From contig CANMWQ010000002.1 in assembly GCA_947501685.1 (NCBI GenBank), positions 310,001 to 374,000 on the forward strand: a stretch of DNA of 64,000 bases, read 5' to 3'. This document shows positions 1 to 9,073 of this stretch, piece by piece. Position numbers and translations under genes: made by a program. This DNA is from an uncultured Litoreibacter sp. (GTDB lineage Bacteria > Pseudomonadota > Alphaproteobacteria > Rhodobacterales > Rhodobacteraceae). Numbering within the stretch: position 1 is the stretch's first letter; every line of letters begins with the position of its first letter. The notes under the pieces are model-generated. The model saw only the letters and a program-made list of their open reading frames with translations. It did no database searches and was not told where the DNA came from.

Positions 1-25
1 AGAACGCCACGCGCGCAGGCCCGCC

Positions 26-271
26 TTAGCTGTCGAGTTCTTCGGTCGGGCTCGCCGCGGCCTCTTCGTCGCGCAGCCGGTGAATATGGGCGATGAAATA
101 GCGCATATGCGCATTGTCCACCGTCCGCTGCGCCTCGGATTTCCAGGCGTTATAGGCGCTGTCGTAATCCGGGAACATGCCGACGATATGAATGTCATCG
201 ACATCCTTGAAGGCGTTTTTGGTCGGGTCGATCAGCTCGCCACCAAAGACCAGATGAAGACGTTGTGTCAT
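26..271 (-). CDS. DUF4170 family small protein
   Basis: An 81-residue cytosolic protein with no signal peptide or membrane segment. The sequence (MTQRLHLVFGGEL near the start, then IVGMFPDYDSAYNAWKSEAQ) matches what I know of DUF4170, a short family largely confined to Alphaproteobacteria and without an assigned reaction. A GGGAG ribosome site lies a few bases before the ATG. It is followed upstream on the same strand by the CysQ-like and PmbA genes, so it probably ends that transcript. The acidic C-terminus (EEAAASPTEELDS) is likely flexible. The family call is from memory of the N-terminal pattern; the function is unknown. Confidence 0.8.
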   Translation of the reverse strand: MTQRLHLVFGGELIDPTKNAFKDVDDIHIVGMFPDYDSAYNAWKSEAQRTVDNAHMRYFIAHIHRLRDEEAAASPTEELDS

Positions 272-349
272 GAAGAAGCTCCCTTATTTCCGCGCCTGAG
301 TTTACGGGAAGCGCCCGCCACGCAACAGAGGAGATTTACGCACCCGCAC

Positions 350-1126
350 TCAAAGCGCCCGCAGCCGGGGCAATAGCGCCGCATGCAAATCCGGTCCCGC
401 CGCCAAACACCCCGAAGTTTGGGCAGTGGGGCTGTTGAACCGCAACGGCGCGCCAGAAATTTCGGTGGCCGCACCGCCTGCCTGCTGCACAATCAACGCG
501 CCCGCTGCGATGTCCCATTCCCAGCACGGCCGCAGCGTCAGCATCGCGTCAAACCGCCCCTGCGCCACCAGCGACAAACGGTAAGCCAGCGATGGTCTGA
601 AATGCCGCGTCACAGGCGGCACGCCGCCATGCCAATGCCGCTCTTCCATGTTGGATTTTGCCGCCAGTACCGTGGCCCCGTCCATCTCCGGCCGCGCCGT
701 CGCGGTGATGGCCTCGCCATTCAACGTCGAAACCGCGCCTGTTTCTGCGGAATAGAGCCTATCAATCACCGGCGCCAGCACCACAGCCTTTGTGATCACA
801 CCGCCCTCCGCAATCGCCAGCGAATGCGACCAGGTCTTCTCCCCCGCGATAAAAGCCCGCGTCCCGTCGATGGGATCGACAATAAACACCCGCTCCCGGT
901 CCAGCCTGTCGCCGCTGTCTTCCGTCTCCTCCGAGAGCCAGCCATAATCAGGCCGCGCGGCGCGCAGTTCGGCTTTCAGCATCGTGTCAATCGCCAGATC
1001 AGCCTCCGTCACCGGGCCCTGATTGCCGCCCTTATCCCACGTCTCCGGGTCCTCCCGAAAGAAGCGCAGGGCGATCTCAGCGCTGGCGCGCGCAGCGTCA
1101 ATCAGCAGGGTCAGGTCGTCACTCAC
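350..1126 (-). CDS. CysQ-like 3'(2'),5'-bisphosphate nucleotidase / inositol monophosphatase family
   Basis: A Mg-dependent phosphatase of the inositol monophosphatase superfamily. The metal-binding motifs are intact: SEETED around residues 65-70, DPIDGT at 84-89 and WEWDIAAG in the C-terminal half. Within this superfamily the sequence looks closest to CysQ, which removes the 3' phosphate from PAP produced by sulfate assimilation, but inositol-1-phosphate or another sugar phosphate cannot be excluded. I take the GTG at 1126 as start because it lies in the GTGAGTGA overlap with the end of the upstream pmbA-like gene; a TTG at 1132 is the alternative. The 8-bp overlap implies translational coupling. 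The length of about 258 residues is normal. Confidence 0.85.
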   Translation of the reverse strand: MSDDLTLLIDAARASAEIALRFFREDPETWDKGGNQGPVTEADLAIDTMLKAELRAARPDYGWLSEETEDSGDRLDRERVFIVDPIDGTRAFIAGEKTWSHSLAIAEGGVITKAVVLAPVIDRLYSAETGAVSTLNGEAITATARPEMDGATVLAAKSNMEERHWHGGVPPVTRHFRPSLAYRLSLVAQGRFDAMLTLRPCWEWDIAAGALIVQQAGGAATEISGAPLRFNSPTAQTSGCLAAGPDLHAALLPRLRAL

Positions 1127-2465
1127 CGGCAAGGATCAGGCCTTCAACCGCGAGGCTCGGCACCACCCGGCTCAAATGCGCCCGCGCGTCATTGGCCGGG
1201 CGTAAGCTCAGCATCATATCCCGCAAATTGCCCGCCAGCGTGCATTCGTTCACCGGGTAGGCCAGCTGGCCGCCTTCGACCCAGAACCCCGACGCGCCCC
1301 GCGAATACTCGCCCGTATTCGGGTTAATCGTCGAGCCGATCATTGAGGTCACCAGCAACCCGGTGCCCATATCGGCCAGCATCTCCTCCAGCGATTGGGC
1401 CCCTTGCGTCAACGCAACATTGCTCAGCGACGGCGACGGCGGGCTCGACGTCCCCCGCGCCGCATTCGCGGTGCTGGCCATCCCCAATTTCCGCGCGTTC
1501 GCCAGATCCAGCGTCCAGCTTTGCAATACGCCGTCTTTCACAATATGGCGCGGCGTGGTGGCCAGCCCTTCGCCGTCAAACGGTTTAGACCCTGAAATCC
1601 GTGCACGATGCGGGTCCTCGATCACGTCCAGACCGGCGGGCAGCACCTGCTCCCCCATCGCGTCCTTCAACCAGCTGGACCCGCGCGCAATCATCGCGCC
1701 ATTCGTCGCCGTCAGCAAATGCCCGATCAGCCCGGAGGCCACGCGCTCGTCAAAGATCACCGGATACGCTCCGGTCTTCGGTCTGCGCGCGCCAAGCCGC
1801 TCAACCGTCCGCTCCCCGGCAATCCGGCCAATCTCTTCCGGAGACGTCAAATCCCCTTGATAGACCCTGCTTTCGCCAAAATAGTCCCGCTCCATCCCGG
1901 TGCAATCACCGGTGATCGCGACGCAGGACATATGCCGACTGGTCCGCGCATACCCCCCGCTGAACCCCTCCGAGCTGGCCAGATGGATGCGCTTGCTGCT
2001 ATAGCCCGCCGTCGCCGCCTGTACTTGGGTCACGCCTTTGACAGCCAAAGCCGCGGCCTCCGCCCGCCGGGCATCGTCCTCCAGAGCGCTGGCATCCGGC
2101 TCCGCCGCAGGGTCCGCCAGATCAAGCGCCCGGGCGTCGCGCACATCCGACAATTGGTCCGCACCGGCTAGCCCGATAAAGGGATCTTCCGGGGCCTCGC
2201 GCGCCATGAACACCGCGCGTTCCGCCATGGTCTCGATCGTGTCTGCGTCAATCAGCGAAGAGGACACACAAGACTGCCGCTGCCCCACCAACACGCGCAA
2301 GCCCACCTCCGTCCCTTCCGAGCGTTCCGCATGTTCAAGCGCGCCGCCAAGCACGTCAATCGACACCGACCGCCCGTCCACCGCGACCACATCCGCCCCA
2401 TCCGCACCTGCGCGTTTCGCGGCCTCAAGCAAGGACTGAGCGAGGTCTGACAAAGAGTGGGACAT
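1119..2465 (-). CDS. pmbA: TldD/PmbA family metallopeptidase
   Basis: A 448-residue protein of the TldD/PmbA (peptidase U62) family, whose TldD-TldE pair is a zinc protease acting on modified peptides and unfolded proteins. The N-terminal region (SDLAQSLLEAAKRAGADGADV) and the C-terminal glycine-rich block (SRGASGFWVEGGQLAYPVNE) are typical. The PmbA/TldE subunit lacks the HEXXXH zinc motif of TldD, and I see none here, which supports PmbA over TldD. The ATG at 2465 is preceded by AAAGGCGA; an earlier in-frame start would add 19 unrelated residues. It overlaps the CysQ-like gene. No tldD partner lies in this window. Confidence 0.85.
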   Translation of the reverse strand: MSHSLSDLAQSLLEAAKRAGADGADVVAVDGRSVSIDVLGGALEHAERSEGTEVGLRVLVGQRQSCVSSSLIDADTIETMAERAVFMAREAPEDPFIGLAGADQLSDVRDARALDLADPAAEPDASALEDDARRAEAAALAVKGVTQVQAATAGYSSKRIHLASSEGFSGGYARTSRHMSCVAITGDCTGMERDYFGESRVYQGDLTSPEEIGRIAGERTVERLGARRPKTGAYPVIFDERVASGLIGHLLTATNGAMIARGSSWLKDAMGEQVLPAGLDVIEDPHRARISGSKPFDGEGLATTPRHIVKDGVLQSWTLDLANARKLGMASTANAARGTSSPPSPSLSNVALTQGAQSLEEMLADMGTGLLVTSMIGSTINPNTGEYSRGASGFWVEGGQLAYPVNECTLAGNLRDMMLSLRPANDARAHLSRVVPSLAVEGLILAGE

Positions 2466-2574
2466 GAAGTTCGCCTTTCGCTGTGTTCCGCCTGAGGTAG
2501 TGCGCGGCGCGGGGTGGTGCAAGCGCGGTTGTTATTGTGTATGTCTGCGGCGGGTAGGCGAGGAATGACCGAGA

Positions 2575-3183
2575 ATGATTGAAACGACCCAAACGGGCGA
2601 CATGGCGTGGGTGACGATAAACCGTCCCGACAAGGCCAACGCGCTGACCGAAGAGATGCTGGACCAGATCGCGCAGGCGGTCGAAAGCTGCACCGCCAAA
2701 GTGCTGGTCCTCACCGGGAAGGGCAAAGTGTTCAGCGCCGGGGCCGATCTTGATGCCGCGCGCGCGGGCCTCGCCACCAGCCCCGTTTGGGAGCGTGTTT
2801 CAGGCTCTATCGCAGCCTTTCCCGGCCTCAGCATCGCCGCGTTGAACGGCACCGTCGCGGGCGGCGCCTGCGGCATGGTGCTGGCCTGCGACCTTCGGAT
2901 CGCCGCCGAGGGGGCCAAGCTTTTCTACCCCGTGATGAAGCTAGGCTTCCTGCCGCAACCCAGCGACCCCTTGCGTTTGACCGCCCTGATCGGCCCCGCA
3001 AAAGCCAAGCTGATCCTCGTGGCTGGCGCAAAATTTACCACGGAGGAGGCGCAGGACTGCGGGTTGTTCGACCGTGTCACCGCCCCGGACGCGTTGCACG
3101 AAACGGTTGAAACCCTTGCCGCCGATTGCCTTGCCGCCGACATGTCCCACGTGGCCGCCATCAAGCAGATGATCCATGTCTAG
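2575..3183 (+). CDS. Crotonase-fold protein (enoyl-CoA hydratase/isomerase family), catalytic glutamates replaced
   Basis: A 202-residue crotonase-superfamily protein, shorter than the usual 255-260 because the C-terminal helical domain is cut down. The CoA and oxyanion-hole motifs are present (SAGADLDAAR near residue 55, NGTVAGGACGM near 91-101). Aligned by eye with enoyl-CoA hydratase, the two catalytic glutamates are Val120 and Leu146, so ordinary hydration is unlikely; an isomerase, thioesterase or non-catalytic role is possible. It overlaps the next gene by 8 bp, suggesting a coupled pair, although the partner flavoprotein has no known link to acyl-CoA chemistry. The fold is certain, the reaction is not. 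Confidence 0.8.
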   Translation: MIETTQTGDMAWVTINRPDKANALTEEMLDQIAQAVESCTAKVLVLTGKGKVFSAGADLDAARAGLATSPVWERVSGSIAAFPGLSIAALNGTVAGGACGMVLACDLRIAAEGAKLFYPVMKLGFLPQPSDPLRLTALIGPAKAKLILVAGAKFTTEEAQDCGLFDRVTAPDALHETVETLAADCLAADMSHVAAIKQMIHV

Positions 3184-4351
3184 CGCTTTGGTTGTCGGCA
3201 CAGGCCCCGCAGGTCTCATGGCGGCAGAGGTCATGGCGCAAGCCGGGCTGTCCGTGGTGATGGCGGAGCACAAACCCTCCGTCGCCCGCAAATTCCTGAT
3301 GGCCGGAAAATCGGGTCTAAACCTGACGAAAGACGAGAAAGACGCAGATTTCCTGCGCGCCTACGGCACCGCTGCCCCGTGGCTTGTACCCATGATCGAC
3401 GCCTTCGGCCCGGCGGAGGTCATGGCTTGGGCAGAAGACCTCGGCCAGGACATCTTCACCGGCACGACGAAACGCGTCTTTCCCAAAGCCATGAAGGCCT
3501 CCCCCCTGCTGCGCGCCGCGCTGGCGCGGTTGGATACGTTGGGCGTGGAGCGCAAAACCCGCTGGCGCTGGACCGGCTGGGATACCGAGGGCGTCACATT
3601 CGACACGCCCGACGGCCCGCAGGTGATCACCGCCGACGTCACCATTTTCGCCTTGGGAGGCGGCTCTTGGGCCAGATTAGGGTCTGATGGCGCATGGCTG
3701 GACCTGTTCGCAAAAGACGGCCACGCAACCGCCCCCTTCGCGCCCTCCAATAGCGGGCTTCACGTAAAGTGGAGCGACCACATGGCCCGCCATTTCGGCA
3801 CCCCGGTCAAAAACATCGCGCTCAAAGCAGACGACCTGACCAGTCGCGGCGAGATCATCCTGACCGCCAAGGGCATTGAGGGCGGCGGCATCTACGAGCT
3901 GACCTCTGCCCTGCGCGACGGCGCCAAGCTCCATGTGGACTTGCTGCCCGACCTCACGCAAACCGCCATCGCCACCCGTCTCAAACGCCCGCGCGGGAAG
4001 GCCAGCATGGGCACCTATCTGCGCAAAGCGCTGAAGCTGGACCCCGCCAAAATAGGCCTGCTGAATGAATGCCGGCGGCCTTTGCCGGACGGGGTCGAAC
4101 TGGCGGCGCTGATCAAGGCCTTGCCCGTGTCCTACACAAGCCTCGCGCCGCTCGATCAGGCGATCTCCACCGTCGGCGGCGTGACCCGCGACGCGGTCAA
4201 CACCGAGCTGATGCTGCGCGCCCGCCCCGGCACTTTCGTCGCGGGGGAAATGCTCGATTGGGACGCCCCCACCGGGGGCTACCTGATCACCGCATGCCTT
4301 GGGACCGGCGCTTGGGCGGGCAAAGCCGCTGCCCGCTACGCCCAGCGCTAG
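3176..4351 (+). CDS. TIGR03862/BaiN-like flavoprotein (NAD(P)/FAD-dependent oxidoreductase)
   Basis: A 391-residue FAD-binding protein of the HI0933/BaiN group. It opens with the dinucleotide motif VGTGPAGLMAAEV (about residues 7-19) and has the family block RKFLMAGKSGLNLT (about 38-51), with a second motif GGVTRDAVN and the C-terminal FAD contact GGYLITACLGTG. The substrate is unknown for most members; BaiN itself was linked to bile-acid reduction in Clostridium, which need not apply here. The start overlaps the crotonase gene by 8 bp and the stop codon overlaps that of the convergent GST gene by 3-4 bp. Length is normal for the TIGR03862 subgroup. Confidence 0.82.
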   Translation: MSSALVVGTGPAGLMAAEVMAQAGLSVVMAEHKPSVARKFLMAGKSGLNLTKDEKDADFLRAYGTAAPWLVPMIDAFGPAEVMAWAEDLGQDIFTGTTKRVFPKAMKASPLLRAALARLDTLGVERKTRWRWTGWDTEGVTFDTPDGPQVITADVTIFALGGGSWARLGSDGAWLDLFAKDGHATAPFAPSNSGLHVKWSDHMARHFGTPVKNIALKADDLTSRGEIILTAKGIEGGGIYELTSALRDGAKLHVDLLPDLTQTAIATRLKRPRGKASMGTYLRKALKLDPAKIGLLNECRRPLPDGVELAALIKALPVSYTSLAPLDQAISTVGGVTRDAVNTELMLRARPGTFVAGEMLDWDAPTGGYLITACLGTGAWAGKAAARYAQR

Positions 4352-4941
4352 GCCGCCTTTTCGCGGCTCAACTTGTAGGCGTCCCGGTCGCGCATGCGGT
4401 CCAGATAAGCGGACAAAACAGGCTCTGTTACGCCGAATTTCGCCACCAAGGCCCAGCCCAGACAATGGGTCAGCAAGATATCCGGCACTGTCATCGCCTC
4501 GCCCATCAAAAACGGCCCGTTGCCCATGTCGCGTGCCAAAGCGGCCTCCGCCCGCGCGAATTCCCATTTGGCCGACGGCTTCACCTCAGGCACGCGCTGC
4601 TCTTCCGGAAGCACGAAACTATGCCGCGCGGCCAGCCACAACGGCCCGTCAATCTCGTCCACAATCCGCTGCGTCATCGCATCCTGCCGCGCGCGCGCCA
4701 AAGTGCCCGCAGGTGCGGTCAGCGCGCCATGCTTATCCGCCAAATAGGTCATGATCGCCACCGAATCCGTGACTGCCACATCCCCGTCCAACAGCACCGG
4801 GATCTTGCCCGAGGGGTTATGCGCCACCACCTCGTCGCTGCGGGGCCCGACCTTCAAATGGGTGTAGTCCAGGCCCAATTCCTCAAGCAGCCACAACACA
4901 CGAAACGCGCGGCTCGCAAGCCCTCCTATGACAGTATACAT
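4348..4941 (-). CDS. Glutathione S-transferase family protein
   Basis: A 197-residue cytosolic GST. Residues 1-75 form the thioredoxin-like N-terminal domain, with the glutathione contacts NPSGKIPVL (including the cis-proline) and TDSVAIMTYLADKH; the rest is the all-helical C-terminal domain with the MTVPDILLTHCLGW segment typical of GSTs. No clear catalytic Ser, Tyr or Cys stands out at the start (MYTVIGGLASRAFRVLW), although Ser10 is a candidate. The substrate is unknown. It is probably monocistronic, lying 22 bp beyond the start of holA on the same strand and convergent with the flavoprotein gene. Confidence 0.85.
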   Translation of the reverse strand: MYTVIGGLASRAFRVLWLLEELGLDYTHLKVGPRSDEVVAHNPSGKIPVLLDGDVAVTDSVAIMTYLADKHGALTAPAGTLARARQDAMTQRIVDEIDGPLWLAARHSFVLPEEQRVPEVKPSAKWEFARAEAALARDMGNGPFLMGEAMTVPDILLTHCLGWALVAKFGVTEPVLSAYLDRMRDRDAYKLSREKAA

Positions 4942-4963
4942 CGCAAATTCCTCTATTTAGGGT

Positions 4964-5986
4964 CTAGTTTCGAGCCATCATGGCCAACCGGATCATCGCC
5001 CGTTCGACCAAAGCCATCTGCGGCACAGGCTGCGCCGAGCGCAGTTGTAAGTCCGTATCAATCAGCACCCGCAGCGCCTGTTCCAGCTTCGGAGCCCCCC
5101 ATCCGCGCGCCTGCTTGGCCAGTCGGTCTTTACGCATATAAGGCACCGGAGGCCGCGCGCGGGCCAACCCCGCCTCGGGCCCACCGGGATCAGAGGCCGC
5201 CGAATATAATTTCCGAAAATGCTGGTTCGCCCCGATGCACAGCCGCACAGGCTGCACGCCTTGCCCCTCCAGTTTGCTCAAAATCGGCCCGATCTCCGCA
5301 AACCGCCCTTCGGCCACAATATCAAGCGCGTCATCCAGCCCGGCCTCCATGGTCAAGGGCGCGCAGGCTTCGATATCCTCCGAGCTCACCGGCGCGGCAT
5401 CACCATGCTTATACAAGCCCAGCTTCTCCACCATTTGCCGAAAATCGCCGGGGTCCAGCGCGCGCCCCAAATCAATCAGGTCCGACATCGCGTCGGTGGA
5501 CACATCGGTCAGCCCGGCTTTGCGCAAAATCTCTTCGATCTCGTCGCGCCCCGGCGGGTCGGCGTAAATCGCGGCGGCATAGGCGTTGTTATGCCCCTCA
5601 AACAGCTTCCGCAGTTTCGAGGTCGGCTTCAACTGCCCCGCCGTCACCACGACAAACGCGTCACCCGGCCGCCATTCGTTCATCGCGGCCTCGACGGATT
5701 TGATCACCGTGTCATTCGCCTCTTCCACAAACGCCACGCGCTGGCCGGGGAAAAACCCCTGCGCGGTCATCGCGTCCATCAACATCGCGGGTTCGCGGCG
5801 CAGCTCCGAGGCCGGGATGCGCGTCAGGCGCATTTCTTCGTCGCCTTGCGGGCCGACCAACGCCTTGATCACCTCTTGGCGGCGGAGCGCCGTGCGCATC
5901 GGGTCGGGGCCGTAAATCAGCAATCCCGCCCGTTTAGGGTCTGGTTTGGAGAAAAATCCACGCGCGTCACGGGCGTTCAGTTTCAT
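4964..5986 (-). CDS. holA: DNA polymerase III delta subunit
   Basis: A 340-residue clamp-loader subunit. The sequence follows the delta pattern: an N-terminal region (LLIYGPDPMRTALRR), a middle AAA+-like fold without a Walker A motif, and a C-terminal collar domain ending EQALRVLIDTDLQLRSAQPVPQ-like. Delta opens the beta clamp during loading onto primed DNA. It starts one base after the lptE stop, so leuS, lptE and holA are one transcript; the leuS-lptE-holA order is widespread in Proteobacteria and strengthens the call. Confidence 0.93.
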   Translation of the reverse strand: MKLNARDARGFFSKPDPKRAGLLIYGPDPMRTALRRQEVIKALVGPQGDEEMRLTRIPASELRREPAMLMDAMTAQGFFPGQRVAFVEEANDTVIKSVEAAMNEWRPGDAFVVVTAGQLKPTSKLRKLFEGHNNAYAAAIYADPPGRDEIEEILRKAGLTDVSTDAMSDLIDLGRALDPGDFRQMVEKLGLYKHGDAAPVSSEDIEACAPLTMEAGLDDALDIVAEGRFAEIGPILSKLEGQGVQPVRLCIGANQHFRKLYSAASDPGGPEAGLARARPPVPYMRKDRLAKQARGWGAPKLEQALRVLIDTDLQLRSAQPVPQMALVERAMIRLAMMARN

Positions 5987-5987
5987 C

Positions 5988-6467
5988 TCAAAGCTGGTCC
6001 GTGTTCAAAAGCAGCTGCGTGACTATCTTGTTGGCCAGTGACGCCATCAGCCGGGCCTGCGCGTCGCGCTGCGCGGCCAAAGTCGCCACCGGCTGCTCGG
6101 AGGCGGAATAGGCGGTGAACGTATTAACCGTGTCGCTGAAGACCGCTTGCCCGGTGCTCAGGTCGCGCAAAGTAAATTCGGCCTGCCCGATAATGTTGAA
6201 CCGCTCAATGTCGTTCGAGCCGGAGATCGCCAGCCCTTCTTGCTCCGTGCTTAACCCAACGGCCAGCCCGTATCGCGGCGCGGACGACCGTCCCAAACGC
6301 AGCTCCAACTGCTCGTTCAGGCGGAACTCGTCGCGGGTTGTGGGCGCGTCCATTTGCACCGTGCCGCGCAGCGCATTGGCGGTGCCGCGCGTGCCATAGA
6401 CCGGCTCGAACCCGCAGCCGCCAAGCGCCGCAAGGCCAAGCAGGAAGTGCCGTTTAGATAACAACAT
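5988..6467 (-). CDS. lptE: LPS-assembly lipoprotein LptE
   Basis: A 159-residue predicted outer-membrane lipoprotein. The N-terminus ([20 protein letters not shown]) is a lipoprotein signal with the acylated cysteine at position 18. LptE plugs the LptD barrel that inserts lipopolysaccharide into the outer membrane. Sequence identity in this family is low, so the position between leuS and holA is the best support, together with size and lipobox. The start overlaps the last 14 bp of leuS, implying coupled translation. Confidence 0.88.
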   Translation of the reverse strand: MLLSKRHFLLGLAALGGCGFEPVYGTRGTANALRGTVQMDAPTTRDEFRLNEQLELRLGRSSAPRYGLAVGLSTEQEGLAISGSNDIERFNIIGQAEFTLRDLSTGQAVFSDTVNTFTAYSASEQPVATLAAQRDAQARLMASLANKIVTQLLLNTDQL

Positions 6468-9000
6468 TGATGATGCGCCCCGGAACCACGATCAGCTTTT
6501 TCGGCGTGCCGCCATCCAAAGCCTTGATCACAGCTTGATCGGCGAGGGCCAGCTTTTCAACCTCTTCCTTGGGCAGGTCCGCAGGCACCTGAATTTCCGA
6601 GCGCCGCTTGCCGTTGATCTGAATGGGCAGCGTGACGCTGTCTTCTTTCAACAGGCTTTCATCAGCGACGGGCCATGCAGCCTGCGCAATCAGCCCTTCG
6701 CCCCCCAGATGCGCCCAAATCTCTTCGGCCAGATGCGGCGTCATCGGAGACATCAGCTGCGCCAACACCTTCACCGCTTTGCGCTTCGCGCCGGGCCCCG
6801 CCTTGGATTTCTGGATCGCATTGGCAAACTCGTACAGTTTGGCCACGGATTTGTTGAAGCCGAACGTCTCGATCCCGACAGTGACCTCATGGATCGCCTT
6901 GGCGGTCTCGCGCTCCAGCGCCTCGTCCGTATCCGCGCCGTCCTCCAAATCAGCGGCCAACCGCCAGACCCGGCCCAAGAACTTCCAGGCCGCTTCCGCG
7001 CCCGAGGCCGTCCATTCCACATCCCGCTCCGGAGGCGAATCCGACAGCACAAACCACCGCGCCGTATCCGCGCCGTATTGGTCGATGATATCCACCGGAT
7101 CGACGACGTTCTTCTTGGATTTCGACATTTTGGCAGAGGGAATCACCTCCACCGTTTCGCCTGTTTCCCGCAGCACAGTCTTCTCTTGGTCCACATCTTC
7201 GGGAAGATGGTAAACGGCGCGGCCCTTGTCGTCGCGGGTCTGGTAAATCGCATGCGTCACCATTCCTTGGGTAAAGAGCGCGTCAAACGGCTCTTCGGTG
7301 CCTTGCGGCAGATGCCCGGTCTTGCCCATCGCGCGGGCAAAGAAGCGCGAATACAAGAGGTGCAAAATCGCATGCTCAATGCCGCCAATATACTGATCGA
7401 CATTCATCCAATAGGCGGCGTCATCAATATCCGTCGGCGTCTGCGCGCGGGGAGACGTGAACCGCGCAAAATACCAAGACGAATCGACAAACGTGTCCAT
7501 CGTATCGGTCTCGCGCTTGGCCGGTTTGCCACAAGACGGGCAGGGTGTGTCGCGCCATGTCGGATGCCGGTCCAGCGGGTTGCCGGGAATGTCGAAGCTG
7601 ACATCGTCGGGCAAAACCACCGGCAGGTTCTCTTTCTTCTCCGGCACCACGCCGCAATCGTCGCAATGGACCACCGGGATCGGACAGCCCCAATAGCGTT
7701 GCCGCGACAGGCCCCAATCGCGCAGCCGGAATTTGGTCTGACCCGTCCCCCAACCCTCGGATTCGGCCTTGGCGATGGCGTGGTCCACGGCCTCATTTCC
7801 TGTACAAAATGGGTTTAGGCCCTCCAAATTTTGTACAAATTGTACAATTTCGTCTTTTGGAGGCACATAGGCCTCCCCGCTGGTCTCCGGCCGCACAAAG
7901 CCCGCGTCGTCTTTTGGCACGAAGGTGGAGATCACCGGCAGCTCATATTTGCGGCAGAAATCGAGGTCCCTTTGGTCATGCGCCGGACAGCCGAAAATCG
8001 CACCGGTGCCGTAATCCATCAGGATGAAATTCGCGACCCAGACGGGCAATTCCCACTCAGGGTTCAAAGGATGTTTGACCGTCAGCCCGGTGTCATAACC
8101 CAGCTTCTCGCCGGTTTCCAACGCCTCCGCCGTGGTGCCACCCTTGCGGCATTCGGCAATGAATTCAGCAGCTTGAGAGTCGGACGCCTCGATCTCCTTG
8201 GCCAAAGGATGATCCGGCGAGATGCCCACAAAAGACGCGCCCATCAGCGTGTCGGGCCGCGTGGTATAGACCTCAATCGCCTCGCCCCCATCGCTGCGCT
8301 CAAAGCTGAACTGAAGCCCGCGCGATTTGCCGATCCAGTTGGACTGCATCAGCTTGACCTTGGCGGGCCAATTGTCGAGCCCGTCAATCGCGCTCAAAAG
8401 CTCCTCGGCCATGGAAGAAATGTTGAAAAACCATTGGGTTAGCTCCCGCCGCTCCACAGGCGCATCCGACCGCCACCCCTTGCCGTCAATCACCTGCTCA
8501 TTGGCCAACACGGTCATATCGACCGGGTCCCAATTGACCATGGCGTTCTTGCGGTAGACCAGATCCGCATTGAGCATATCGAGGAACAAAGCCTGCTGCT
8601 GCCCGTAATATTCAGGGTCGCAGGTGGCAAATTCGCGCGTCCAGTCGATCGACAGACCCAGCGGTTTCATCTGCTCTTTCATCGCGGCGATGTTGCCATA
8701 GGTCCATTCCTTGGGGTGGCCGCCAATGGCCATCGCCGCGTTCTCCGCAGGCATTCCGAAGGCGTCCCAACCCATTGGATGCAATACAGAAAAACCACAA
8801 GACGCCTTATAGCGCGCGATCACATCGCCCATCGTGTAGTTGCGCACATGGCCGATATGGATGCGGCCCGACGGGTAGGGGAACATCTCCAAAACATAGT
8901 ATTTTGGCTTGTCCGGGTCGCGCTTTGCCAGAAAGGCCTCGGCCTCGTCCCAGGCCTTTTGCCATTTGGGTTCAGTGGTGCGCGCGTTGTAGCGGGACAT
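6454..9000 (-). CDS. leuS: Leucyl-tRNA synthetase
   Basis: An 848-residue class I aminoacyl-tRNA synthetase charging tRNA-Leu. The HIGH signature is at residues 41-52 ([12 protein letters not shown]) and the KMSKS loop near residue 625 (AKMSKSKKN); the CP1 editing domain lies between them. I use the ATG at 9000, preceded by GGAAGA, instead of an upstream in-frame start that would lie in the terminator stem. A short stretch encoding [17 protein letters not shown] (7797-7850) uses AT-rich, otherwise rare codons and contains nested palindromes, unlike the rest of the gene. A rho-independent terminator lies immediately upstream, so expression may depend on read-through or on a promoter inside the DUF3576 gene. 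Confidence 0.96.
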   Translation of the reverse strand: MSRYNARTTEPKWQKAWDEAEAFLAKRDPDKPKYYVLEMFPYPSGRIHIGHVRNYTMGDVIARYKASCGFSVLHPMGWDAFGMPAENAAMAIGGHPKEWTYGNIAAMKEQMKPLGLSIDWTREFATCDPEYYGQQQALFLDMLNADLVYRKNAMVNWDPVDMTVLANEQVIDGKGWRSDAPVERRELTQWFFNISSMAEELLSAIDGLDNWPAKVKLMQSNWIGKSRGLQFSFERSDGGEAIEVYTTRPDTLMGASFVGISPDHPLAKEIEASDSQAAEFIAECRKGGTTAEALETGEKLGYDTGLTVKHPLNPEWELPVWVANFILMDYGTGAIFGCPAHDQRDLDFCRKYELPVISTFVPKDDAGFVRPETSGEAYVPPKDEIVQFVQNLEGLNPFCTGNEAVDHAIAKAESEGWGTGQTKFRLRDWGLSRQRYWGCPIPVVHCDDCGVVPEKKENLPVVLPDDVSFDIPGNPLDRHPTWRDTPCPSCGKPAKRETDTMDTFVDSSWYFARFTSPRAQTPTDIDDAAYWMNVDQYIGGIEHAILHLLYSRFFARAMGKTGHLPQGTEEPFDALFTQGMVTHAIYQTRDDKGRAVYHLPEDVDQEKTVLRETGETVEVIPSAKMSKSKKNVVDPVDIIDQYGADTARWFVLSDSPPERDVEWTASGAEAAWKFLGRVWRLAADLEDGADTDEALERETAKAIHEVTVGIETFGFNKSVAKLYEFANAIQKSKAGPGAKRKAVKVLAQLMSPMTPHLAEEIWAHLGGEGLIAQAAWPVADESLLKEDSVTLPIQINGKRRSEIQVPADLPKEEVEKLALADQAVIKALDGGTPKKLIVVPGRIINVVI
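7801..7850. repeat. Cluster of TGTACAA palindromes inside leuS
   Basis: TGTACAAAAT at 7801-7810 is repeated inverted as ATTTTGTACA at 7828-7837, with 17 bases between. The right arm runs into a perfect 14-bp palindrome AAATTGTACAATTT at 7837-7850, and TTTGTACAAA at 7830-7839 is also self-complementary. The patch is AT-rich inside a GC-rich gene yet keeps the reading frame open. I read it as a short palindromic repeat that has entered a coding region at a tolerant surface loop; a protein-binding site is the alternative. Confidence 0.7.
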
Positions 9001-9013
9001 GGTGTCTTCCTTG

Positions 9014-9044
9014 CAAACAAAAAGGCCGAGCAATGAGGCCCGGC
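9014..9044 (-). terminator. Rho-independent terminator between the DUF3576 gene and leuS
   Basis: On the minus strand a 7-bp stem GCCGGGC / GCTCGGC (one G-U pair, six-base loop, 9044-9025) is followed by CTTTTTGTTT. It ends the DUF3576 gene and stops only about 14 bases before the leuS ATG. On the plus strand the same stem is followed by a short GCTTTT, so it could act weakly in both directions. Confidence 0.75.
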
Positions 9045-9073
9045 GCTTTTCTATGGGTGATGAGACGCAGGGT

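Noticed and set aside
4069-5703. Plus-strand open frame of about 540 codons across the flavoprotein end, GST and holA
   Set aside because: Spans three well-supported genes in other frames, Arg/Pro/Ala-rich with no domain.
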